The notes under the pieces were generated by a model. It was not told the DNA's origin, searched no databases, and worked only from the letters and a program-made list of their open reading frames with translations. A program made the translations under genes and the position numbers. A DNA stretch of 64,000 nucleotides from Pagrus major (taxonomy: Eukaryota > Chordata > Actinopteri > Spariformes > Sparidae). The stretch spans positions 24,974,710 to 25,038,709 of the forward strand of contig NC_133218.1 in NCBI RefSeq assembly GCF_040436345.1, written 5' to 3'. Below are positions 32,595 through 44,700 of this stretch, piece by piece (positions within the stretch are counted from its first letter, which is position 1; every line of letters starts with the position of its first letter).

Positions 32595-32757
32595 TTAACT
32601 CATAGTTATTATCTCGTATTTGTCCTGGACATTTTTCTCCTCCTGTTTTTCAGGCTCGGCGTGGTGCAGCTCAATGAAGAGAAAGTAAATGCCAGCTCCA
32701 ACTGCTCCGCCGACCATGGGCCCTGCCACAGGGATCCACCACCAGCAACCTCCAGCT
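32595..32757 (-). CDS. aqp9: aqp9 exon 6 (TM6, C-terminus)
   Basis: Completes an Arg codon, then AGGCWWWIPVAGPMVGGAVG, IYFLFIELHHAEPEKQEEK and YEIITMS, with TAA at 32597-32595. It resembles human AGNNFWWIPVVGPLVG...IEIHHPEP. Confidence 0.95.
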
Positions 32758-35700
32758 CTGCAGTGAGGGGGACCCATATACATCAATTATTATGATAGGG
32801 TACAAATGACCAATGTTTTCACTATTTACACAACATGCTGCATGAACAGGAAAATCTTTAGGAGCTCAGTCAAGAAAATTAGTCAAGTAAATTAAGATTA
32901 TTAATCTGAACAGAACGCCAGAGGCTGCATTACAAACTAGTGGCATGGAGAGAGAGCGTTTACAAGGACAGGAGAGTCTGATGTCACGCTCATGACACAT
33001 GGGGTGTAGAGATGGTTCACATTCGGGTCATCGGACAACACAAGACAGACTGCAGATTAAATAGAACATTTGATTATTTATAACTGGGTTTAAAAGAATA
33101 ATTAAAGATTTTGCTAAACATGCTTTTTCGTTTCCTTGCTGCGAGTTCGAAGAGAAGATCGATACCACTCTCATATCTAAATAAATGTAAGGCTACAGCC
33201 AGCAGCCAGCTAGCATAGCTTAGCACAAAGACTAGAGGTAGGGGAAACAGTTAGCCTGGCTCTGTCCAAAGGTAATTAAATCTGCCTATAAGCACCTCTT
33301 AAACTCACAGATTAACAATGTTATGTTTGTTCTGTATGAAAACCCGAAGCATAAAAACGCAACATTTTTGTTTTGCATTGTGACAGTAACGGACTAATGT
33401 TATTTCATGTTGTTGTCCCCGTCACTGTAATAAAAGTTTAAAGAAATGAGGATAAAAAACTGTCAAATAGCAACGGTAAAAGACCATAAAATCAAAAATA
33501 GAAATCAAGAAACAGTGCTTCACTGTGATTTGTAAAAAAAACAAAATTTTACTGTGAAAATAATATAACATAACGTAATATAACGTAACATAATAATGCA
33601 AGCAAGTAATCAAAAGTGTTTTCTTGTATATACCTTGCTTTACAATGTGCTTTATTTGTTGTTTCCTTTGTAATTTATCTTACCATGATGAACTGTATCT
33701 ATGCCGACCAACTGTAATGCCTCATGTGTTTTACCATACTTTTTACACTAACCACAGCTGCCAGTAATTTATCGTAAAGATGAAGTTTGCAATAAAATAC
33801 AATTTTTAAAAATAAAAATAAATAAAATTTATAGTATAGCAGTTCATTTTAAAAGCGTATTAACAGATTTTCAGTTTTTCTTTTCATAGTAATCAATTGT
33901 AAACAAAACTGTTTTCAACTGTGAAATTTACAGTTGCCAATAAAGCATACCGTAATATCTTTGACACTGTCACCGTAAAAATTCTGGACACCATAGGGAC
34001 CAATATTTTACCCTAAATTGAACAGAATTTTTTTTACAGTGTATATTAGATTTTTGCACCTGCTCATTAGGAGTGGTAACACTCACACACCGACGGCTGT
34101 ACCTTCCGGAGCAACAAGGGGTTGCCCAAGGACACTTTTGACATGCAGACTGCAGGGGTCTGGGATTGCCCCACCGACCTTCCAATCAGTGGACAACCGC
34201 TCTACCTCCCTAACTTGTAATTATGGCTACTCTGATACAAAAACAATGCAGCATAATGACTGCCACTACTGAGCTGCATTATGGGAAGTGTAGGATCCAG
34301 CTTGCCCCATACTAGACTAGTCACGATATCTAAGCCCTCTGTTGCTTCACTTTTGATCACTGCTTTGGTTTAATCTGTCCCCTAATTAAATAGAAATACA
34401 GTATTAACAAGATGCAGTACTCTCTTGAATGAAATCATGTACACTGCCTCTCCAATCTGGATGTTTATGTCTGTATCATCCTACCTGAGGCGAGTTATAC
34501 GCAGTTATCCCAGATTACAGTAAAGTCTTAAGGAGCTCTGTGTATTAGACCTACTTCATGTGTCCTCATTCTGACTGTGGCCGACCTCAGACAGAGCTGG
34601 AGGGAGATTAGAGCCCTGCTGGTCAGTGTGGCCGTTAGGAGCCTTGACTCCCCCAACAGGTGAAAGAGCTTCACTTAACAGAGCTGATATGTGGGCCTGA
34701 AAGTAAACAAGCGTCTGAGCGAGTCATCTTTGTCTCCTGTAGGCATTCAGGAAGTAGGCGGCTGGATTATAGACTTTAATCTATTGCCACAGCTAAGATG
34801 ATCAGGCAAGGAGACAGACAACCAGTGGGTCACATTGACGCCATGTGGACATTGAATGGAGCCAAGTGCCGCCCTTCACACTCAAAGCTAAAAAGGGACG
34901 TGATGTACATTAATCCTCAGTCTACATTACACTGCATTTGTAGCTGCTGTATTTATGTCATAAATATAAAAGATTATGTCAGATTTAGCACATACTTTAT
35001 ACATGATAGTAGGGGCTTATGTGTGCGTTAAACCTTTACATTTGTAAAGTCATACAAGCCATCTGGTGATAGTTAAAGCTGTGGTATGGGGACACAGAGC
35101 ATCAGAATCTGTATCTTTAGCCTCCACCACTTAATATTATGTAATCTTCATGATAAATCAAGAATTCTGCTTTAAAACATCCTTGTATTAAAAATTTTAA
35201 CTGTTTGTGGTTATACTGCTTTCATATAGACAGCATTATTGTCCAAGCAGTGTTTTGTTCTTAGTTTGACAACCACATATTCATGCCAGCAGTGACGTTC
35301 ACCGACACTTTGAAGGGCAGGGGTCAATGATAAACTGGGCACTGAGGGCAAAGACACAAACAGCATGTATCTAAACAGAAACAACATGTGAGAGAGGGAA
35401 AAAATAATTTTGCGGGTATTTTGTCCAAAAGTACAAGTATAATTTACAAAAAGTGACGCTAGCTACCATCAAATGAAAAAAGCTGCAATTACTGAGGTTG
35501 TACGCCTCTACAGAGTTGTAAGAGGCTTCAGACGGCATCTTTTGAGCTCTTCAAGGACACTCCTATAAACGATTCATCACCTCAACAGAAAACAGGATAT
35601 TGCTTTCAGCAGAAGTTAGAGAAAAGCGGAAGATACTTTGCTGACACAAACGTGACCTTAAAGGATCTGGAAACTCTGAGCCTGCGGTATCTCATTGGCA

Positions 35701-38700
35701 GCGTTCATTGGTTACTGTAAAAAGCTGCTCAATGGAAAAGTGCCAAGGGTGGATGAGAACAGCTCCTAAAATGTTCAGAGCTTTGGATATTTAAGAGTGC
35801 GACAGTTAACATTATACAGTTTATCATTGCACAAAAAAACATGTCAAAAACCGGTATTCAAGCAAACAGGAGGTGCCAGAAAATACTAAAAATAATAGTA
35901 GAAAAAATCAGCAATTTTCCATAAAAATACAGTATTTTTTTGGCCTTTTAATGTTTTCTGTAAGGATATTTACACCCATTTAAAAATGAAAATACCTTTA
36001 AATAGAGTCGAACACTGTTATAATACAGATAATCCTGTTTAAAATTGCAGAGGAGTGCTGCTATTAGATATCAGCTATTATTATCTTTTCATCAATACAT
36101 CAGTATTAATGTCTGTACAGTAGAATATTCAAAAAAATACAGGGAAAATCTGTAAAACAAACAGGAAAAAGTCCTTGAGAGTCTGACCGTATCGTCCTCA
36201 GAGCCTGAAAAAGGCGATCAGAGGAATGTGTTCGAACTTTCCAGGGATCACACGACTGTGCCTCAGTGATAATTAAAGAAAGGAGACTCCACTCAGTGAT
36301 TATCAGGAAGAACAATGGCAACTGATGTCAATATCAACAGAGAATCAATATTTTAGTCCCACACAGGCAATCGAAAGGTCATAAGAGTTTGTTTATACAG
36401 CCTTCAAGGTTTTAGAAGTCGGAAATATTCCATAAGAGTACAGTATACAAAGTTAGCTGCTGCGAGCCATTTCGTTTATATACATGTAGCGTGACTGCTT
36501 TGTTTGCATTCTTGACAAAGTCCAAATTGAAAGTGCGACAGGGATGCACCTTGTCCTCTCCTGTTTGTAACGTGCAGACAGTATCTCAAATGTACAGCTC
36601 TGTGGAATGAGAGTGGCACCTTTGCCGTGTGGTATTATAATTGTTTTGTTCTATTAAACTGCGGTTGCCCTTTTGAGAGGTTGACCTGATCAGGTTATTT
36701 TTATCACAAAAAACGAGGAATCCTTTCCTTCTAACAAACACCGAAACTCATAGTTGTAAAGTAGTGACCAAAATATACAATATGACGACATTGAATCAGC
36801 TAATTTATATTTTTACAATACAACAGTATGTGATGTGAGAGACGTCACTCGCAGTGATGAATCTACAGACAGTTACCACCTGAATCAGCTCTCTTCTCCT
36901 TTGGTTCAGTTCATTGTTGAACTGTCCGACTCACAACTATACTGTTTTGGTTCACTCTCGCTGTTCTCGTGGCTGCAACAGACAGCTGCTTTCAGAGAAA
37001 AGGCTCTAATAAACCCAGTGCTCAGTGTCTGCTCAGCACAGAAATGAAGACAGACAAAGGAAACGACTAACTGGTGAACATAGATTTAGCAGCTAAAGAG
37101 TCAGATATTTCTCTCAGGAGTTGGTGGAGACTGAAACAGAGCTAAAAGACACAACTAAATGAATAGCATGTTGTTCCATAACAAGTTTGCAATATTAATG
37201 TAAAAGGTGAATTATGCCAATTGCTGTTTTACCAATTTGTCTCCACTTTACGGACATTTAAATCTTTATATATGTAAAAGTAATATTTTTCATAGTTGCA
37301 AATCGGATCAAAATCACAACATCATCACATCTTTTTTAGTATAAATTTAAAAACACAATAAAACATAAACATAAAAACAAAACCAGGAACAGCTGTGCTG
37401 TCTCTGAGAGAAGAAAGGAAGCAAGAGAGGATGAGGAACATACAGCCGTGGCTTTTTGGTAATAAAGCATTCAATATTTCATATTTATGTGCATGGAATC
37501 TCTCCCGGTTCACTTAAATCCCACAGCCCTTTTTCAAAATGCAGGAAATACACGCCTGGTCTTTGAAATATTAATTCAGATTGTCAAGAGAGAAGAGATG
37601 GAGCTATGCTGCTCTCTGTGTGGGAAAGGAAGAAGCAGCTACTTGGTTAAAATGTTACATCACACATCCACTACATCTCAGGCGCTGGTGAGCGTGAGAG
37701 CAGCACTGAATAATGGACTTTTAGCTTGTTCAGACAGGCAGCCCACAAAACATTTCTTACTTACGTGTGTGCTTTATGCGTGATAGCAGGCAACTTTTTG
37801 TTCCTACTGGGAATGTTCCTATAGTGACTAATTTCCCTGACGTTTCAACATAAGTTTAAACTAGTCAAGTGGTGTAAAAGTAAGAAAACCCCCAGAAACC
37901 AGAAACATTTTACAAATTGTTCGAAAAAATATTGTGTCACATCTTAAATGCAACAGTTAAGGTTAGCAACGTTTAATCGACTGGTTGACTACTCGTTTCT
38001 ACATCAGTAAAATTACCTGAATACATCCATGCCCCACCCGGCCACAGCCGTGAAGAAGCGCGGGCCGAGGTCTCGTGCCGGGTTGATTGGATAGCCACAG
38101 TTCAGACCCATGGACACTCCGATGGCCATGATGATCAGGCCGATGCACAGAGGCTCCATGCCTTTTGGAGCGCCAATATTCTTCCTGTCGGTGATGGCCA
38201 GGATGCACAGGATCAGAGCTCCAGTGGCAATTACCTTGAAAACAAAAACATCAGGCAATTAGTAAAACATCAGATGTATTTCAAAACATCTACATTGATT
38301 GTTGTTGTTGTTGTTGTTTTTGAGTTACCTCATCTGCAGTGGTGACCTCTGCCCTGTTATTTTGTCTAAGCTAATTATGCGGCTTCCCCTTTCCCCTGGT
38401 TTTAGTCTGTATAAGAAAGCTTTACTATATGGGCCCATATGGCCGTCTTTTAAGAAGATACTACAGAGGTAGATCATTGAATTTTATAATCTTTCACATT
38501 TTGAACAAATGCTTAGAAAACATCTATAAAAATGTTTGATTTTACAGATCTAATTTGAGCACTTAAAGGTATACAGTCTGCCACCCACATGCATATTCCC
38601 AAATATAAAAACACACCGTCAGAACCTGATATTACTCTTAAATTCTCGTCAGGTCAGGTCTCGTCATAACTCTACACAATAACTGAAAGTTAATAATTCA

Positions 38701-41700
38701 TGTTTCTCAGGCTTTGTTTACATTAGCAATGCTTGTAAACATCACCGTAAAACAAGGATTCACTTTGAAATATAACAATTTAAGTAAAAAAAAACCCAAC
38801 TCATTAGACCTTTAATTCCCTCACTGCCTTCGCAAATTCGTAAACTAACATCTGCATCTCATACACATCCAGGACGGATGCAAGTTATTTTCAGCATCGG
38901 AGAAGGACTGTTCATACATCAGTAAACAACTCACATGTCCACTGATGCTAAAATTCGTACTCATGACTGCACTAAATGCTTCTCTGTATGCTCTGGTGGC
39001 TTCCACGCACACACGATCCTGGTGGAAATTATGTCACTGACATCAATAATTCCATTTATATAAGAGGCAAATCCCTCCAAAGCTAATAACAGATAAACGA
39101 TTCAAAACATGTTTTATTGTCATGTTATCAGGAAGTTTCAATAAACTGCAGAAAGTATTATTATCCATGTGGATGTAGTTAGGCTTTTTTATCATATCTG
39201 ACACTGGTATATATTATAGAATATTTTCTGGGGGAATTACACATAAATTTAAAGTTAGTCTGAAGCCCCACCTGATCAACAAACCCATTCAGGACTGAGA
39301 GATGTTTTGCAGGATAAGACGCGAATATGTTGGCAGTGGCATTCACACCAGTAACAACAAATTCTCCATCGGTATATTCCATCAAAGCATCTGTGAAACA
39401 GAAAACACAATATAGATCAGTGACTGTTCATGCAATTACACTAACAAGCTCCTTCTTATATGTGTAGTTTTGACAATAAGTCCGACATAAAAACAATATC
39501 CAAATATAACAAGGAAAACACTCTTGAAGCAGAGTGTCAGACTTGTTTGTGTTCCTCAGAAATGCTTTCTAGATAACCTCGTAATCCTGCTAGACAGTTC
39601 TCTGTTAGTGATGATGTTTACACATTTACACCCACCATAATACAACCCATAGACAGCACAGGATCCAGCAAAAGCCCCCAGGAACTGTGCCAGCACGTAC
39701 ACAGGGAACTTCTTCAGAGGTAGCTTCCCAAGGATCACCATGGCCAGAGAGACCGCAGGGTTCACGTGAGCTCCTGCAACAATGCAACCAAAAGAGATGA
39801 GCAAAATCAACCTAAAACAAAATGAAGCGTATTTTAAAAAGAAGATGGAAGTGAAAAAAAGTACCAAAATGTTTCTGATCCAAAACATGCCAATTGTTTT
39901 CTAAAGTTATCATGATATTTAGTCTATGAAAAATGCTGCAAAATGTCCACTGAAGTTCCTAAAGCACCGTACGACCAACAATTCAAAACCTAAAAACATT
40001 CAGTTTAACAAACATGAGACAAAGAAAAGCAGCAAATACTGAAATGCTGAAACCAGCATTTATTTGGTATTTTTCATTGAAAATGACTTTAAAGAGAGCT
40101 CCAATGGTTGGTTTTGCACTCGACTGTTATAACTCTGCCAGTCTCCTGTTGAAAAACAATCAAAAACCTGGCAGTGACATAACCCACAATGCAACTTGAA
40201 TGCTGACAGTGTGCTGAGAGGTTCTGTTGTGCTATGCTAGTAGCGCTTCAAGCTAGAAGTGGCCCACAGAGGTCTGGTAAGCTCACTTCTTTCTAACTCC
40301 ACTCCTTTTTTCATTTCTTTTAAGCAATCACAATTGTCTTGGGCGGCGCTAAAGACAGGACACTCCTGCAACATGGCACCGTGGGAAACTTGGTTTGCAT
40401 GTAGGGAAGAGATACCTTGGATAAAAATGGCTAAACCCCAACAAAAGAGAGGGTAACAACTGCTAGCTTGTTTGTACCATCATCGACCAGGATAGTGTTC
40501 GAGTCACTGGAAGAGTGACAGAAGAAAACAAAAAATCCACTCCGAGTCCTTCACAAAGAAATCCACAGTCCAGCAGCATTAAACAACATAAACAAATAGT
40601 CCACAGGTTTGTATAGGCAACCGAGAGAGATGTGGAAGGTGTCATTTTTCACGTCGTGTTCCGATCCGCTCACATATGGCCAATAAAAAAGTGATCACAA
40701 ATTGTTACATAGAGCCCTTTTAAAAGATTTACCATTAAAAAAGTTGGCGATTATTTTTCTTTTGATCGACTAATTGATTAATTGACTAATCGTTTTAACT
40801 CTAAATCAAACGTCAAACATCTGTGTGCATTTTAAAGTCTCTTGTGTCCTCTCTTAAAAGACAAGGTAAACTGAGTTCAGTGGATTAAAACAGTCAGTGA
40901 CAGGCTGTCTGATCATTTAGCGCCTCTGTTCAAGCTGCTCATTCATTCAAAACGTTTGGGGTATTTTCAAACAAAGAGCACCGGGTTTGTCGGCCTGTTT
41001 TCATATACTCCACATTGTCCTTCAGAGGCGTGTTTGAACACATTCCAGCCAAATGTTACTGGGCTGTGATGGCAGTGTGGGGTCATTTATTTAACACTCT
41101 GGGATCTTGGCTTTGACCTCGCTGTGGTAACACCACTGGGGGTATCAGCCATGCGCCCATTGTTAATCTCCCCATCCTGTTCACAAACACTGACCACGAC
41201 AACCAGCCAGACCTGCCTGTCTGAATTGCATCTGACATAATCTGCTTGAATCTGCTTAAGGCACACGTAGACTGCAGGTCATTAGAGTGACCATGATGTG
41301 TCACACTTACGGTACACTGTCATCTAAAATCTGAGACTACAAAGTGAAAACAATTGTGTTTTCTTCTCCTATGGAGCCGCCCTGCCAGGGAAGCCTAGAA
41401 AGCCAGGCTTGTCACACCTGACCCCCCTCCTCTCCAGAGACCCATGCCCCAGTAAAGCTCATTAGTCCAATACCTATGATCATCTTCAGAGATGTCGTTG
41501 GACAGAAGCTTCCCACTGAGCTGTGGACCCCGGGGCTGAATGGCCCAGTCATGCAGCAAAAGCTCTCCATATATTAACCTCCGTGTCCTCGGGCTTTTCT
41601 GCTATTCCTCTGAAGCTTTACAACTCTTCTCATTAAACATGTAGCACAAGTAAGACTGTAACACGAGTCAGAGTGATCACAACAGCCATCATAAACAAGA

Positions 41701-44700
41701 CAGAGATGAAAAGCCTTATTCACTTGTTCACATAAATTCATATATTTTTCATCTCTATCAAACTTGAATTTCTTGCAGAATATTTATAAATCTTTTCAAA
41801 TATACAAAAATAAACTCACGATTACAGAGGATCTGTGTCATCCTGGGACTTTTTAGTTGGGAATTCTGTATAGCATAGCCTTTTAAAGGTTTTAAAGGAA
41901 CAGTTTGACATTTTCCTGTAGGAAATACACTTCCTCGGTATCTTGCAGTAGTTTTAACCAGAAGATTTATACCACTCTTATGTTTGTATGATAAATATGT
42001 AGCTGAAGCCAGCAGCTCGTTAGCTTAGCTTAGCATAAAGGCTGGAAACAGATGGAAACAGCTTGTTGGCTCTGTCCGAAGATAACAAAATCCACCTACC
42101 AGCACCTCTAAAGCTGAGTATTCAATTAATTAAAATTAAAAACGAATTGATGTTTTATTTTACCCTTTTTTGTATGGATTAAACAAATGAATCGTAACCA
42201 GCCCAGTCGCCAGGATATAATGCAAGCAGTTAACATTTCTGCAAACCACAGATACGTCCAGTGCTGACATGTGAACCAAAGGTGGCATATCACGTTCACA
42301 CTATATGCTTATTGGCGGACTTTCACATCGGGAGGTGGAGGGGCGTTATTACAGACAACAAGGCTGCCAAACGGCAGACCGCAGTTTGAGTCACATCAGT
42401 GGATATTTTAAAGGACACCTGGGGACATTTCCAGCAATTTTGTGGTGACCAAAAGTGACTATTTTTCATGGGAAGCCGGACCATCTCCATCCGTGATCGT
42501 GGCGACCAAACAGGTATTTTAAGTCAGAACATGTTTTCCTAAACCTGACCAAATGTTTTTTTTTGCCTTAACCTAAGCAGAGCAAAAGCCCAGCACTGTG
42601 ATAAAAGAGAAATATAAAATTCAACTGAAACAAATGTAAAGTGAAGAAATCAACATGAAGAAATGTCCAGTTTGAACTTATCTGTGGTTTTGCACACAGA
42701 TACTAGTAGGCTAGCTGTTGTCTCCTGCCTCCTAGCTGTAGCTTCAGATTTAATGGGCAAATATGAGAGATTAACTTTATCACCCAAAATTTTAAACTAT
42801 ACCTTTAAACATGCAAAAAAACAAAAACAAAAAAAAAGCGATAGTTGAAAGATATTTGATAATTGAATCTAATTTCCAGGGTTGGCAGGTAGGGCCGGCC
42901 ACCTTCTCACCTGGGAATGAGACTCAATAATCACCATCTCACAACTTGCACCTTTAAGCTTTTATCACACAGTCAAACGCAACAACATATATATGATCTC
43001 TTCTCTCTGATTGTGATGATTATTCACATCCCAACTGTGATGCAAATGACCACACAACAACTCATGAAGCCTGCACAGTGCAACCCTTGATTGCTGATTA
43101 ATGGACACACACTTTTTTGGCTCAGACAGCCCACGAGAAGCAGTGTGACATTTAACAACAACCTTCCTGTCCCTATCATTACAAGGGATGCACAGAGGAC
43201 TCCTATTGCTGTAATCCTTGAGGAATGTAGCCTATAATGTCCCATTTGGACATCAGGACACAATATCTTCAGCCCTCAAGCACACTGACACCACTCTTAC
43301 ACTGAAATTCAGACCACTACAGAGGGTTATAAAGCAAGTTATAAATCAAAACCCCATTTTTTTATATTAGTATAGGTAATTCTGACCTTATAGACCAGAA
43401 AAGAGGTCCCTTTATGTTAAATGTTCTCTATTATGTAACACTACAAGTCTATACACTCGTCTTTATAGGTCATTTATCTAGATCAGTAAGCTAATGCAAT
43501 GACATAAGTCATCTGAGATGAGACTACATCGTGATCTTTTCTGCAAAGGTTTTTTCACGTAAAAGCTTTGAAGATGGAGGAAACAGTGACACTGAGTAAC
43601 CTGGAGGAGAGAGCTGTTGTTGCTGTAAGAGCAAAGAGACGGCCAGAACATCCAAGACCAAAGATCGCATCTCCACCGCAGACAAACACTGAGTGACGAC
43701 CTTTGTTACCAGCATGTGTGTGAAACTTTCTTCAGACTGAAATATCAAATAATTATATGTTCGTACTTGTTTTTCTATCACTGAAAAAGCCCAGAGAGTT
43801 GAGAGACAAAGCCTCTTTGTCACTTAATAAGTGAATAGTCTGAAAATGTTTTCACATTTTGAAATGTTTTGTGAAAAACAGTTTTTTTCCATCTGTTTTG
43901 TATCACTGTGAACTGAATATCTTTGGGTTTTGGTGTTTGCTCGTACAATAAAAAGCAGAACAAAAAATGTCTTGGGCATTTTAATGACCAACTGTCTAAT
44001 TGAATAATAATAATGAAGAGCATAACCTGCAGAATAATGAATAATAGAAATAATCATTTGAAAAGTGGATGATTTAATATTGTAATGCACATGAGCTGTG
44101 TATGTGTCAGTGTGCTTCTTTTACCTGACACTCCCCCCGCCATGTAAACAGCCATCATGACTCCCAGAGTGAAACCAACGTGGATGGTCAGGGGCTCCCC
44201 GAGAGCCCCTTTACTCAGCACCGTCTGGGCCACTGAACCACATCCAAAGAGCTGGGACACAGACAAGAACAAAAACACAAAGGGTGGAGGTAGAAAGACT
44301 CATTGTTTTTAATTATTCCAATTATAGCCGCCATTAACACTAGCCCTCTTGTCCAACAACAGCCTCCGACTGCCACAGACAATTTGTCCAGCTTGGAGCT
44401 CGGAGAAATAATGAATCCCCCCACTTATTAGGTAAAAGGCAGAAGTAATTCAGATGAAAGAAAAAGAGGGCTGTTGTGGAAGCTGCATCACTCCTCTGAT
44501 CTGGCACCACAGAGGGCTGACAGGTGGAGGGCAGACCAGTCTAGAAACACAGCAACTGTAAAGGAGGCAACTCCTTCAAGAAATGAGAAGCAAACACAGA
44601 AAAACAAAAATGTTTTGCAAAGTGATTAATCATTTGCCTATTTTTTCTCCCCCCATATAACAATAACTTATTATAGTAACAATAATTCAAATGCTCTGTT

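Larger units (their letters stand above)
32758..38016 (-). other. aqp9: aqp9 intron 5
   Basis: A 5.3 kb intron. It holds a dispersed repeat (33100-33400), a possible CACTGTAA-ended element (about 33421-34041), a tRNA-derived SINE relic on minus (34058-34213) and a sequence-complex block (about 34450-34860). The rest is AT-rich. No exon. Confidence 0.75.
39774..44124 (-). other. aqp9: aqp9 intron 2
   Basis: A 4.35 kb intron. It has an AT-rich dispersed repeat on minus (40740-40805), a sequence-complex block (40900-41640), dispersed repeat D copy 2 (41889-42215) and a further degenerate repeat (about 42300-42600) with CATCAGTGGATAT and GGGAAGCCGGACCATC words. No exon. Confidence 0.75.
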
